A stretch of 64,000 nucleotides of DNA from CBIHON01 sp966211965 (GTDB lineage Bacteria > Pseudomonadota > Gammaproteobacteria > Burkholderiales > Burkholderiaceae_D): contig CBIHON010000003.1 in NCBI GenBank assembly GCA_966211965.1, positions 62,001-126,000 on the forward strand, given 5' to 3'. The notes under the pieces were generated by a model. That model saw only the letters and a program-made list of their open reading frames with translations, was not told where the DNA came from and did no database searches. How positions within the stretch are numbered: position 1 is the first letter of the stretch; each line of letters starts with the position of its first letter. Below, piece by piece: positions 1 to 8,440 of the stretch. A program made the translations under genes and the position numbers.

Positions 1-2
1 CC

Positions 3-410
3 GCAGCCAAACCGGAACCGGCCAAGCCCGAAGTCAAGCATGAACCGGCCAAACCAGCCCAGAACGATGCCGAGCGCGACGATGTGCTGACGGTTGTCAA
101 CAACTGGTCCAAGGCCTGGAGCGCACAGGATGTGAAGAGCTACCTCGGTTTCTACGCCCAGGATTTCCAGACCCCGAAAGGCGAGTCACGCAAGGCCTGG
201 GCTGAAGAACGGCAAAACCGCATTGCCGGCAAAGGGCGCATCAACGTCAGGATCGATTCGCCGCTAGTCAAGGTGAACGGCGATACGGCGACAGTGAAAT
301 TCCGTCAGATCTACGAGTCGGATAAGCTGAGGGCCGACAGCCGCAAGACCTTGACCCTGGTCAAGCACGCGGGCAAGTGGCAAATCAAGCAGGAGCATGC
401 GGGAAGCTGA
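3..410 (+). CDS. Partial Cds6-like (NTF2-fold) protein, C-terminal end
   Basis: The reading frame is open from the window edge, so the N-terminus is missing. The first visible residues are a Pro/Ala/Lys/Glu-rich linker (AKPEPAKPE...), followed by a domain of about 105 residues from around position 84 (start LTVVNNWSKAWSAQDVKSY, end KHAGKWQIKQEHAGS). This resembles the small alpha+beta domain found at the C-terminus of Cds6-type L,D-transpeptidase proteins. The next gene ends in a related domain (W-x-x-D, N/K, Y, F pattern), so the two are probably paralogous at that end. Its TGA overlaps the ATG of the L,D-transpeptidase by one base, so the pair is likely co-transcribed and translationally coupled. 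A role in the cell envelope is inferred only from this context. A GTG at 84 is an internal codon, not the start. Confidence 0.7.
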   Translation, partial: AAKPEPAKPEVKHEPAKPAQNDAERDDVLTVVNNWSKAWSAQDVKSYLGFYAQDFQTPKGESRKAWAEERQNRIAGKGRINVRIDSPLVKVNGDTATVKFRQIYESDKLRADSRKTLTLVKHAGKWQIKQEHAGS

Positions 411-1666
411 TGTCTTGCTATCGACAAAAAAATCGCTCGGCGGCACTTTCCAGCGGAAGCCTTTTCTTGGCAGGTGTTTTGTCTCTGTCGTGTGGTGGCG
501 CATGGTCTGCCTTGGCTGTCCCCTCGCTGAAAATGAAGAGCCAAGGGGTTCAGGCCGCTGAAAAACCGGACCCCGAAGTCCTGCTGATCGAGGTTTACAA
601 AGAGCTTGCAGCCAATCATTTGCGTTCCGCACTGGCCAAGGCGGATGCGCTGGTACAGGCCTATCCGAATTTCCGGCTCGGCCATTTGATTCGCGGCGAT
701 CTGCTCTTGATGCATACACGGCCGGTCACTACCTTCGGCGCCGCCCCGAGCGGTGCCGAAGAGAAAATCAAGAACCTGCGCGAGGAAGCCATGGTCAGGC
801 TGAAATCGCTGCGTGAACGGCCTGATCCCGACATGGTCCCCCGGGCTATCCTGCAATTGCGCGAAGACCAGAAATACGCGCTGGTGGTCGACGCCAAGCG
901 TTCGCGCCTGTATGTCTACGAGAATCAAGCCGGGCAATTGAAATTCGTCAACGACTATTATGTCAGCCAAGGCAAATCGGGCATCAACAAGCTCAAAGCG
1001 GGGGACCAAAAGACCCCGATCGGGGTGTATTACATCACCGGCCGCCTGCCCGGCGCGCGGCTTCCCGATTTCTACGGCGCCGGCGCATTGCCGATCAACT
1101 ACCCGAACGAGTGGGACCGGCTCAACGGCCGCAGCGGTTCGGGAATCTGGCTGCACGGCACGCCGTCCGACAGTTACAGCCGTCCACCGCTGTCTTCGGA
1201 TGGTTGCGTGGTGCTGACCAATCCCGACCTGCATAAACTGTTCGCTTCGGTGGAGATTGGCAAGACGCCGGTCGTGATCAGCGAGCAGGTCGAGTTCGTC
1301 AACAAGAAAAAGCGCGATAACGATCGCAATATCGCCGCGCAACTGGTCGATGCCTGGCGCCGCGATGTCGAAAGCCTGAACGTGGAGCGGCTGAAATCGA
1401 ATTATTCCAGCCAGTTCAAGTCGGAACGCGGCGAAAACCTGACGACCTGGTTTGCCAAGCATCTGCAGCCGCTGAGCGGGGTGAAAAACATTTCCGTCAA
1501 GTTGCGCGACGTCACCTTTTTTCTCTATCCAGGGCGGGATGACTTGATCGTCGGCACGTTTACCGAAGATGCCCAGACGGACCGCAACAAGAATTCCGTG
1601 CGCCGGCGCCAGTACTGGGCCAAGGAAGGCGCGCAGTGGCGGATCGTTTCCGAAACCACCTTGTAG
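410..1666 (+). CDS. L,D-transpeptidase (YkuD domain) with C-terminal Cds6-like domain
   Basis: 418 residues from the ATG at 410, which overlaps the upstream TGA by one base. An upstream in-frame GTG at 377 lies inside the previous gene and is less likely. The N-terminus (MSCYRQKNRS then a hydrophobic stretch, residues 14-35) looks like a signal peptide. Residues around 155-290 form the YkuD catalytic domain: YALVVDAKRSRLYVY, then GDQKTPIGVYYITG, then HGTP and finally SSDGCVVL, in which Cys266 is the expected nucleophile. YkuD enzymes make 3-3 cross-links in peptidoglycan or attach proteins to it in the periplasm. Residues about 310-418 form an NTF2/Cds6-like domain similar to the end of the preceding gene. 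The domain assignment is secure; the exact substrate cannot be told from the sequence. Confidence 0.88.
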   Translation: MSCYRQKNRSAALSSGSLFLAGVLSLSCGGAWSALAVPSLKMKSQGVQAAEKPDPEVLLIEVYKELAANHLRSALAKADALVQAYPNFRLGHLIRGDLLLMHTRPVTTFGAAPSGAEEKIKNLREEAMVRLKSLRERPDPDMVPRAILQLREDQKYALVVDAKRSRLYVYENQAGQLKFVNDYYVSQGKSGINKLKAGDQKTPIGVYYITGRLPGARLPDFYGAGALPINYPNEWDRLNGRSGSGIWLHGTPSDSYSRPPLSSDGCVVLTNPDLHKLFASVEIGKTPVVISEQVEFVNKKKRDNDRNIAAQLVDAWRRDVESLNVERLKSNYSSQFKSERGENLTTWFAKHLQPLSGVKNISVKLRDVTFFLYPGRDDLIVGTFTEDAQTDRNKNSVRRRQYWAKEGAQWRIVSETTL

Positions 1667-1681
1667 GCGGTTTCTGGCCGG

Positions 1682-2890
1682 TTACGGATTCTTCAGCAGG
1701 GCTGCCGGTATGGAGTTTCTCTGCGGTTCGGCGATGCTGCGATACATCAGCCACGGCACTCCCGGGACATGCAAACCTGCAGCGAACATGAGATCGCGCC
1801 ACCAGCCCGATCCATCCGCTTGGAAGCAGGGCGTCAGCGCGCGGCTCAGCGTCTGGTAGCCACGCACGCAGTGCAGCCGTTGCCTGGAGAAAGCCGGCAG
1901 TCCTTGCTGCACGCCGAGCGCCTCGACTTGCTGCGCCAGTAACAACGCATCCTGCACCGCCAGGGTGGCGCCCAGACCAAGTTGCGGGCTCATTGCATGG
2001 GCTGCGTCGCCGACGATACAAATTGGCGGCTTGGCAAGCCGGGTCGGCCATGCGTGGCGATAGGTCGCAAAGGTCATCTGCTCATGCGACACGATTTGAT
2101 CGACTACCGGCGCCGATTCCGGCCAGAGACCGGTCAATTCCGCTTTCCATGCTTCCAGCGATGATTCCTTCCAGGCTTGATAGGCATCGCAGGGCAGGCT
2201 CCAAAAAAGGGAGAGCCGCAGCTTGTCGCCGCGGCGTTCGGTCGGCATCAGGCCGAACATCTGGCGCGTCGTGCGGAAGCGCTGCTGCAGTATCCGCGGG
2301 TCGGGCCAGTTCTCGACGTCGAACATCGCCCATAACGCGCCCCAGCGGTATTGCGTGGAAGACACTGCCAAACCGGCCTGTTGCGGCAGCACCGAGGCTG
2401 CGCCGTCGGCGATCACCACCACTTCGCTTTCGCAGGCTGCGGTCGCGCTGCAAACCCGGCCAAGCCCGCCGCTTGCTTCGAGCGTTTCGATCCTGGTGCC
2501 GAACTGGACTTGTACCCCGGCCGCCAGCGCTGCACGCAGCAGCAATTGCGCCAAGGCCGAACGGCTGACGGCGCGCGCCGGTTGCCTTTGATAGGCTACG
2601 TCCACCAAGCGCCAGCCGCGATGGTTCTTACCCAGAAGGCGGTCGATCGGGACGCTGGCCGCCTCGAATTCCGCGCCGACTCCCAGCTCGGACAGCGCTC
2701 GCACGCCCTGCGGCTGGATCAAGAGCCCGGCGCCGAGCGTCGCCAGGGTGGGATGCTTTTCAAAGACCTGGACCTGGTGACCGGCACGCGCAAAGGCGAT
2801 TGCCGTGGCCAAGCCGGCCGTCCCGGCGCCGACGATGCCGACGCGCAGTTTGCCTGCGGCGGGCGGTTTCACCGGTTCTGCCCTTCGCAT
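1682..2890 (-). CDS. FAD-dependent monooxygenase (PHBH/UbiH-like)
   Basis: 402 residues. The N-terminus carries the Rossmann dinucleotide motif VGIVGAGTAGLATAIAFARAG at about residue 16, followed by an acidic residue ending the second strand (VQVFEK). Near residue 280 is the second FAD motif CIVGDAAHAMSPQLGLG, and VVVIADGAAS gives the DG motif. This is the flavoprotein aromatic hydroxylase fold (group A monooxygenases: NAD(P)H and O2 used to hydroxylate a ring or similar substrate). There is no signal peptide, so it acts in the cytoplasm. It is convergent with the L,D-transpeptidase, with 15 bases between the stop codons, and has no operon partner. The substrate is not predictable; ubiquinone hydroxylase is unlikely because the gene stands alone and lacks a clear UbiH/UbiF signature. 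Confidence 0.85.
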   Translation of the reverse strand: MRRAEPVKPPAAGKLRVGIVGAGTAGLATAIAFARAGHQVQVFEKHPTLATLGAGLLIQPQGVRALSELGVGAEFEAASVPIDRLLGKNHRGWRLVDVAYQRQPARAVSRSALAQLLLRAALAAGVQVQFGTRIETLEASGGLGRVCSATAACESEVVVIADGAASVLPQQAGLAVSSTQYRWGALWAMFDVENWPDPRILQQRFRTTRQMFGLMPTERRGDKLRLSLFWSLPCDAYQAWKESSLEAWKAELTGLWPESAPVVDQIVSHEQMTFATYRHAWPTRLAKPPICIVGDAAHAMSPQLGLGATLAVQDALLLAQQVEALGVQQGLPAFSRQRLHCVRGYQTLSRALTPCFQADGSGWWRDLMFAAGLHVPGVPWLMYRSIAEPQRNSIPAALLKNP

Positions 2891-3305
2891 ACTGGTTTGC
2901 TGCTGGAGGATTGAAAATGCATTGCGCGCTATCTCCCATCGATGTCGTTGAATTTCCGCCAGGGCATGGGTATGTCCAGCGGATTACGCCATTCCTTAAC
3001 TGTGAATGCGGCCATACATGGTAATGCACCGGCTTGATTGTAAAAAGGAAATAGATATCTTGCGTCGGGATCGATCTGTGCTAATGTGAAATTGCCGCTC
3101 TACCAAGCTGCGGGAAACCTGTTGCGCGGGTCGATTTTTGCCCTGCGGCGTACATCCGCATGCGGACGATTATCTGTTGGAAATCGAACGGCTCGCTATG
3201 TTTTTCGAGTGCTTGCCATGGTTGCCATCATGGGAAGCTTTGCGAACGGAGTCGTTGCGCGACGCCGATGCGGAATTCTTTAACCACGGATTTATCAAAA
3301 GCCGT
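2891..3305. other. Intergenic region, no supported gene
   Basis: About 415 bases between the divergent monooxygenase and lipoprotein genes. Short ORFs exist on both strands, but none has a recognisable motif together with a convincing ribosome site. Promoters for both flanking genes are expected here; I could not pick a clear -35/-10 pair. Confidence 0.5.
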
Positions 3306-3566
3306 ATGAATAAATTTTCCCTGCGCGTTGCGGCGCGCCTTCTGATTTTCATGGGGCTGGCAGCTTTGCTGAGCGGTTGCGTTGCGGTTCCGGCTTCCTA
3401 CTACGGACCACCTTATGGGGCGAATGTATCAGGCCCTGCTGTGTACGAGGGCCCGCCGGTTTATGTCCGCCCCCCGGTTTATGTCGGGCCGCCGGTCTAT
3501 TTGAACTTCGGGTTCGGTTTCTGGAGCGGTCACGGCGGCCATCATCGGCATTGGCATCGCGACTAG
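3306..3566 (+). CDS. Small lipoprotein with YVxPPVY repeats
   Basis: 86 residues from ATG 3306. The N-terminus MNKFSLRVAARLLIFMGLAALLSGC is a lipoprotein signal peptide with lipobox LSGC, so the mature protein starts at Cys25. The mature part is short, with tandem Pro/Tyr/Val units (GPPVYVRPPVYVGPPVYLN), a Phe/Gly stretch and a His-rich tail (GHGGHHRHWHRD). An upstream in-frame extension to 3138 is open but would bury the signal peptide, so I reject it. Small Tyr/Pro lipoproteins of this kind are common in Burkholderiales and are of unknown function; the His tail could bind metal. The stop codon TAG is the TAG inside the CTAGAG end of a palindromic repeat that starts at 3563. Confidence 0.7.
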   Translation: MNKFSLRVAARLLIFMGLAALLSGCVAVPASYYGPPYGANVSGPAVYEGPPVYVRPPVYVGPPVYLNFGFGFWSGHGGHHRHWHRD

Positions 3567-3627
3567 AGCCGGTTATGAAAACAACCACGCGCCCCCCGCG
3601 TGAGTTCATAAAACGCCCCACATAGGG
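3563..3627. repeat. Degenerate CTAGAG palindromic repeat (type A copy)
   Basis: Begins CTAGAGCCGGTTATGAA and ends in TGAGTTCATAAAACGCC...TAGG. It aligns base for base, with scattered changes and a three-base insertion near the right end, to the perfect palindrome at 16481-16539, including the GC-rich loop (CACGCG then CCCC). Arms are now imperfect. The TAG in the left end is the stop codon of the lipoprotein gene. Confidence 0.75.
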
Positions 3628-4046
3628 GGTTAAGTGCCAGTGGCGGTAGGTATCGCACTCGGCTTGCACTTCCTCCGTGACAGGGCTGGCATTGGTTGGC
3701 GTACCATGGCTCGCCATGCGTCTTGTTCTCCCTTGGAGGGCGCGCTCCTACGCCGGGCGCCCGCGCTTGCAAGCGCAGACTGTTGCACAGGCTGATCGCA
3801 GGCGATCCAAATTCCTCTTTTACCCTTGCCCGCGCCACGGAGGGACCGCAATCCAGGCGTGCTCACTGCCGGAATAGGCGCTAAAACATGGGGCACGCAA
3901 CGCCTTTTGGTTCGGCTATTTCTCTGAACTCCGATAGATATCAAGCAAACACAGATTTTTTTTCTCATCGCCTTGAACTATTTGCAACACAGACGATCTG
4001 TTAGTGAAGTAAGATTTCATTTGTGTCAACAAAGTGAGGGGGCAAT
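3628..4046. other. Intergenic region with REP-like palindromes and no supported gene
   Basis: Apart from the palindrome cluster at 3735-3776 I see nothing definite. Short overlapping ORFs on both strands have no recognisable domain. The last 100 bases are AT-rich and probably hold the promoter of the HTH gene at 4047. Confidence 0.45.
3735..3776. repeat. REP-like cluster of three small palindromes
   Basis: Three palindromic units are packed end to end: a GGAG...CTCC hairpin with a six-base GC loop (3735-3748), the perfect 10-base palindrome CGGGCGCCCG (3754-3763) and the perfect 14-base palindrome GCGCTTGCAAGCGC (3763-3776). The look is that of REP-type extragenic elements. No second copy was found in the window. 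Confidence 0.5.
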
Positions 4047-4379
4047 ATGAGCCATGACCAGCAGCTTCTGCAGCATCCAGCTTACGATCCAAACAACCTT
4101 GTAAATTCCTTGCTTGAGAAACTACGTCTCAAGAACGACGCCGCGCTTTCCAAGGCGCTTGAGGTGGCGCCGCCGGTGATCAGCAAGATCCGCCATCGGC
4201 GCCTTCCTGTCGGAGCTTCCATCCTGATTCGCATGCATGAAATCAGCGATTTGAGCATCAAGGATTTGCGTGTCCTGATGGGTGACCGGCGCGACAAGTT
4301 CCGTATCAGTTCCCAGCAATTCAAACCCAAACAGCCGCCGGCCGAAGAGGCGCGACCCAGTTCCAATCCGCCCGCATAA
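4047..4379 (+). CDS. Small HTH (Cro/C1-like) DNA-binding protein
   Basis: 110 residues. Residues about 17-75 read as a helix-turn-helix: LVNSLLEKLRLKNDAALSKALEVAPPVISKIRHRRLPVGASILIRMHEISDLSIKDL is laid out like the lambda-repressor/XRE fold, with ALSKALEVAPPVISKIR as the turn and recognition helix. The tail is Gln/Pro/Ala-rich and probably disordered. The ribosome site GTGAGGGGGC precedes the ATG. The gene is monocistronic with two hairpins after its stop. It is likely a cytoplasmic transcription regulator; the target is unknown. Confidence 0.65.
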   Translation: MSHDQQLLQHPAYDPNNLVNSLLEKLRLKNDAALSKALEVAPPVISKIRHRRLPVGASILIRMHEISDLSIKDLRVLMGDRRDKFRISSQQFKPKQPPAEEARPSSNPPA

Positions 4380-4403
4380 AGCCGTACCGGCCTGAACTAA
4401 GGC

Positions 4404-4469
4404 CCCTTCCTGCTTCTGAATGGAGGCAGGAAGGGTGTTCTTCATCTTGCGATTCTGTATCGCAAGATG
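4404..4469 (+). terminator. Tandem hairpins after the HTH gene
   Basis: The first stem is CCCTTCCTGC (4404-4413) with GCAGGAAGGG (4426-4435), a perfect 10 bp. The second is CATCTTGCGAT (4443-4453) with ATCGCAAGATG (4459-4469), a perfect 11 bp with a five-base loop. Neither has a strong T run, so these may be terminators or 3'-end stabilisers. The flanking genes converge here, so they could serve both strands. Confidence 0.6.
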
Positions 4470-4590
4470 TCCTGCCCTATCTGATTGATTGGCAAGCGGC
4501 CTGTCTCGTCACGTCGATCAAGGAATTCCGCTCCATTCCTAATTTCGATTGGATGTTCTTGCATATTGCGTTGCAGGCTTGCCTTCGAAA

Positions 4591-5775
4591 TCAAACCCCT
4601 AGCACATACCGCTCGCTCTTCAAGCGCCAGGTAGCGATCCAGATCGCCAGTGCTGCCGCCAGCAGGGCGCTGCCCGCCGTTAACGCGAACGGCAACATTC
4701 CAAGTTCCTGGCCCTTGGCCAGTTCACGCAACAGCGTCTGGTTTGACAGCACCGGTACCAGGTACATCCAGAGCGCGCTGTTCAAATCCAGCATCGGCAC
4801 TACGATCGCCGGCAGCATCGGCACCAGTACTGCGAAACCCATCATGGTCTGCGCTTCCTTGAATGACCTGGCATTCATCGCCAGCGCGATTTCAAATGCC
4901 GCGGCAAACAGGCACAGCGGTATCGACGCCGCACAAACGCCCAGCAATACCGGCAGGCTCATGCGCCATGACATGCCAATCTCTTCCAGCGGCATCCATT
5001 TCAGGATGAAGTGCGCAGCCAGCAATTCCACCGTCAAACCGATGATCGCCAAGGCCGCGGTTGCCAGCCATTTTCCGACGATCAGATCGAACGGGCGCAC
5101 CGGTTGCGCCAGCAATACTTCGAGCGACCGCCGCTCGCGTTCGCCGGCGGTTGAATCCATCGCCGTGTTCAGGCAGAAAAAAAACGCGGCCGCGAAAAAC
5201 ATGCCAAGCAAGGCGCCGATAAAACTGGCGGAACGCGAGGCGCTGTTGGCAGTATCGTATTCTTGCAATTGAATCGGCGACAGCGCCGCCGGCGACACGC
5301 CATGGGCCAGCAACCGCGCTCCGGCGATGCCGGCGTTATAGCCGCGCAGGATGCTTTCCAGCCGCCGCAGCTTGCTTTGCTGGTCGGCGGCCGAGTCGTA
5401 CCATACTTCGATCTGTGCCGGTCGCATCGCCAGGTAGTTTTCGGTGAACTTGGCGCTGATCCTGACGACGGCGATGTGCCTGCGCAGACGCAGAAGCTCG
5501 GTGATCTCGCTTTCGCTCATCTCTTCGCGCTTGCTGACACTGATATTTCTTTGCTCCAGCAGGGCCAGCAAATTGGGTACCTGCTGTGCGCCGATCAGGA
5601 CCAGTTCGGTGCCTTCGCGATCGGCCTTGGTGGAGCGGTCGATGATGTTGTGCAGCGAGGCCCACAGTATCACCGGGTAGAGCACCACGAACAGGCCGAT
5701 CATGCTTAGCGCACGGCGGTCGCGCAATGCTTCCTTCAATTCCTTGCGCAATACGATCAAGAACTTGGCGCTCAT
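4591..5775 (-). CDS. ABC transporter permease, NatB/ABC-2 type
   Basis: 394 residues. It has one N-terminal membrane segment (LSMIGLFVVLYPVILWASL), a periplasmic domain of about 150 residues, then five or more membrane segments from about residue 185 (SASFIGALLGMFFAAAFFFCLNT, LAIIGLTVELLAAHFIL, LPVLLGVCAASIPLCLFAAAF, MMGFAVLVPMLPAIVVPML, LTAGSALLAAALAIWIATW). This is the layout of NatB-like ABC-2 exporters, including the GERERRSLEVLLAQPV motif in the cytoplasmic loop, which contacts the ATPase. Its ATG overlaps the ATPase stop by four bases (ATGA), so the two are translationally coupled. The transported substrate is unknown. Confidence 0.88.
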   Translation of the reverse strand: MSAKFLIVLRKELKEALRDRRALSMIGLFVVLYPVILWASLHNIIDRSTKADREGTELVLIGAQQVPNLLALLEQRNISVSKREEMSESEITELLRLRRHIAVVRISAKFTENYLAMRPAQIEVWYDSAADQQSKLRRLESILRGYNAGIAGARLLAHGVSPAALSPIQLQEYDTANSASRSASFIGALLGMFFAAAFFFCLNTAMDSTAGERERRSLEVLLAQPVRPFDLIVGKWLATAALAIIGLTVELLAAHFILKWMPLEEIGMSWRMSLPVLLGVCAASIPLCLFAAAFEIALAMNARSFKEAQTMMGFAVLVPMLPAIVVPMLDLNSALWMYLVPVLSNQTLLRELAKGQELGMLPFALTAGSALLAAALAIWIATWRLKSERYVLGV

Positions 5776-6506
5776 GCGGCAATCCCTTCATCGGTGCCGA
5801 CCAGGCTGACGAATGCATCCTCAAGGCTGGCGATACCGGCGCGCTCGCATAAGGCCTGCGGCGATCCCTGCGCAACGCTACATCCCTTGGCGATGACGAT
5901 CACGTCGTCGCACAGGTGTGTCACCTCCTGCATCACGTGAGTGGCCATGATGATGCAGCAACCGTTCTCGCGCAGAGTCGTCAGGGCCCGCCGCAAGGCG
6001 CGCGTGCTCATCACGTCCAGGCCGCGCGTCGGTTCGTCCAGCAGCAGATGGCGCGGGTTGTGCAGCAGGGTCCTGGCCAGCGCCACCTTGACTCGCTGTC
6101 CCTGGGAAAATCCCTTGGCGCGGCGGTCGACGATATCTTCCATTGCGAGCAGGCCGATCACATGATCGGTACGGCTGCGTATCGCCGCTGCGTCCATGCC
6201 GTGCAATTCGCCAAAATAGGCCAGGTATTCACGCGTCGTCAGGCGCTCGTACAAGCCGAATTGATCGGTCAGGAAACCGATGTTCTTCCGTACCGGCATC
6301 GGTTCGCGCGCCGGGTCCAGGCCGTCGATGCTGATCGTGCCGTGGTCGCGTTGCAGCAAGCCGACCAGCAGGCGCAGCAGCGTCGTCTTGCCTGCGCCGT
6401 TCGGCCCGAGCAAGGCGGTGGTTTGGCCGTCGTGCGCGGCAAAGCTTATGCCGCGCAATGCTTGTACCTGGCCGAATTGTTTTCGAACGTCGTCGACTTG
6501 TATCAT
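5772..6506 (-). CDS. ABC transporter ATP-binding protein, NatA type
   Basis: 244 residues from ATG 6506 (MIQVDDVRKQFGQVQALRG). The frame is open about 320 bases further upstream, but that part lies antisense to or inside the hydrolase gene and is not protein-like. It has Walker A GPNGAGKTT, a Q-loop region, the ABC signature FSQGQRVKVALARTLL, Walker B HLLLDEPTRGLD and the switch histidine in IIMATHVMQE. It is an importer/exporter-type nucleotide-binding subunit that partners with the overlapping permease. It lies 14 bases downstream of the hydrolase gene in the same operon. Confidence 0.93.
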   Translation of the reverse strand: MIQVDDVRKQFGQVQALRGISFAAHDGQTTALLGPNGAGKTTLLRLLVGLLQRDHGTISIDGLDPAREPMPVRKNIGFLTDQFGLYERLTTREYLAYFGELHGMDAAAIRSRTDHVIGLLAMEDIVDRRAKGFSQGQRVKVALARTLLHNPRHLLLDEPTRGLDVMSTRALRRALTTLRENGCCIIMATHVMQEVTHLCDDVIVIAKGCSVAQGSPQALCERAGIASLEDAFVSLVGTDEGIAA

Positions 6507-6520
6507 GGGTGGTTTTCCGG

Positions 6521-7957
6521 TCAGGGCTCCGGGCCGGCATTGCCGAGCTGGAAGGAGGCGGGTGGAATTTTTTCCAGGCATTGCGCGGCCAAAGGCCGCT
6601 CCGGCTGGTCCAGGAATTCGCGCAGCAGTTGCGGTGCGCAGCCGAGTTGTGACACGCCATGGCCGGCATTGGCCACCACGAAATGCTGGGCCCGGCTCAT
6701 GTGCTTCTGGGCGCTTTCCGCCTGGCGCGGCGGCGTCACCGGATCGAGCTTGCCGGACAGGAGCAAGGCGGGCGCCTGGATGACGGTCGGCGGCCGAGGG
6801 CGGACGCTCGGTACGTTTACGTAGCGGCACCAGCGCGACACCAGTTTTATTTCCGACCCGGCGAGGAAGGAATTGCCTTCTTCATCGGCCACGAGCGCCG
6901 ACGTGACTTGCGGGATATCCTCGGCGCAGGTGACCGACAGCATCAAGCCGATCGCCGGTCCGTCGACCGAGATATCGGTGGTGCTGTACATCTGCGCCAG
7001 GAACGGTTTCCAGTTTCCTTTATCGGCGCTGTCGATCAGGAAGGGCAGGCGGCTGCGGCTGTCGCCGGCATACAGCGCGGCGCGTATGGTCTGCTGAAAG
7101 CGGGATGGCGACAACTGCATCTGCATCTTGCGCGCAGTGCGCGGATGGCGGAAGTCGAGTTGGACGTTGCCGCCGTTGACGCGCTGCAGGATGGCCTGGA
7201 ACTGTGTCCGCAGGGACGGATATGCGGCCTTGCAAGCCGCATTTTCCGCGCAATGCCTGAACACCGCATCGAGCGCCGCCTGGCTATCGCGGCCCCAGGC
7301 AAAAATGATTTGATCGGGCGCTGCGACTGCATCCAGGATCAGCGCACGCACGCTGCCGGGAAAACGCCGTGCATAGTCCTGGCCCAGCCGTGTGCCGTAC
7401 GAAGAGCCCCAGATGTTGACTTGCGCATAGCCGAGGGCAAGCCGGACTTGGTCCAGGTCGCGCGAGGAATTTTCGGTATTGTAGAAAGCGAAGGGTTTGT
7501 TCAGGCTGCGCATGCACGCGGCGACGGCGGTTTCCTGTTCAGGCAGCGATTCCTCCGCCAGCGACTGCATGCTTTCGCAATCGAGCTTGCCGGAAAGGCC
7601 GGTGCCGCGCTGGTCGATCAGCACGATGTCGCGGGTGGCGCGCACCTTGCGAAAACTGCTGTCGAGCAGGCGCAGGATGTCGCTGCCAGCCTGTCCCGGC
7701 CCGCCCGCCAGGACGAACAGCGGATCGGGCCTGGCTGCCTCCCGAAAGGCCGGCGCTACTGTCACGTGGAGCTGGATTTTTTCGCCGGACGGATGCTGGT
7801 AGTCGAGCGGTACGGGAATGGTGGCGCAGCGCAGCGATTGGTCATAGCCGGGAAGGTGGCAGGTGCGGCCGGGTTGGGCCGCGGGCGCAGCCATGGCACT
7901 GAGCGACGACAAGGACAGCGCGAAAAGAGAAGCGGCCAGCCAGAAGCGATGGTTCAC
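6521..7957 (-). CDS. Secreted alpha/beta hydrolase, TAP-like peptidase
   Basis: 478 residues with a signal peptide (MNHRFWLAASLFALSLSSLSAMA). The hydrolase fold shows the oxyanion/early motif FVLAGGPGQAGSD, DIVLIDQRGTGLSG, the nucleophile elbow WGSSYGTRLGQDYARRFPG, the acid in LLLSGKLDPVTPP and the catalytic His in NAGHGVSQLGC. The C-terminal part corresponds to the TAP-like domain of tripeptidyl aminopeptidases and related proline-iminopeptidase-type enzymes. The protein is probably periplasmic. It is the first gene of a minus-strand operon with an ABC exporter, which suggests processing linked to export or detoxification of a small peptide or amide; this is inference from position only. Confidence 0.88.
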   Translation of the reverse strand: MNHRFWLAASLFALSLSSLSAMAAPAAQPGRTCHLPGYDQSLRCATIPVPLDYQHPSGEKIQLHVTVAPAFREAARPDPLFVLAGGPGQAGSDILRLLDSSFRKVRATRDIVLIDQRGTGLSGKLDCESMQSLAEESLPEQETAVAACMRSLNKPFAFYNTENSSRDLDQVRLALGYAQVNIWGSSYGTRLGQDYARRFPGSVRALILDAVAAPDQIIFAWGRDSQAALDAVFRHCAENAACKAAYPSLRTQFQAILQRVNGGNVQLDFRHPRTARKMQMQLSPSRFQQTIRAALYAGDSRSRLPFLIDSADKGNWKPFLAQMYSTTDISVDGPAIGLMLSVTCAEDIPQVTSALVADEEGNSFLAGSEIKLVSRWCRYVNVPSVRPRPPTVIQAPALLLSGKLDPVTPPRQAESAQKHMSRAQHFVVANAGHGVSQLGCAPQLLREFLDQPERPLAAQCLEKIPPASFQLGNAGPEP

Positions 7958-7998
7958 CGTGATGGGTCCTCCGTGGCGATTGATGCGGCTGTTATCTG

Positions 7999-8167
7999 GT
8001 GTCCTGAGTCATTGAATCGTTGAATAAAACCGATGAAATAGCTTCATACGCCGCCTTGCCGGCCGCGTTCAAATACTCGCAAGGGGCCTGTCCTCGCTGT
8101 GTTTTGCGCCTGGTCTGGCGCGTATTTCATCAATTTTATTTTTCAACGAATTAATGACTCGGGACAC
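7999..8167. mobile_element. MITE-like element with about 42-bp terminal inverted repeats
   Basis: The left arm 7999-8040 starts GTGTCCTGAGTCATTGAATC; the right arm 8123-8167, read on the other strand, starts GTGTCCCGAGTCATTAATTC. By eye the arms match at 37 of 42 aligned positions, with one three-base gap. About 82 bases separate them and no ORF is enclosed. Size and structure fit a non-autonomous miniature transposable element. I could not identify a clear target-site duplication, and no related transposase is in the window. Alternatively it is a long cruciform or regulatory structure. Confidence 0.55.
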
Positions 8168-8440
8168 TTGAAGCTCTTGGCCCGTTCGAGGAGGGCGGCC
8201 CTTTGCTCGGCGAATTATATAAAGGAAAGCAATCGGCGCGCCAGTTGTTTATGCTCTTGAAATATCGGCCCGTTTCCCGGGATACGAAGCGTATAAAGAC
8301 GACGAAAGCGATCGTGCCGTTTTTGACTTAACGTGAGGGCCGCCTTGATCGCAGTTCCTCGACAGCGCAGAAGGCCGGCGCGGCTTGCCGCCGCTGCCGC
8401 CTAGTCGATGGATTCCGGTAGGCGAATGTCAGCAATTTGT

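Noticed and set aside
311..1462. 383-codon minus-strand ORF opposite the L,D-transpeptidase
   Set aside because: Opposite strand encodes a clear YkuD enzyme; this frame has no motif.
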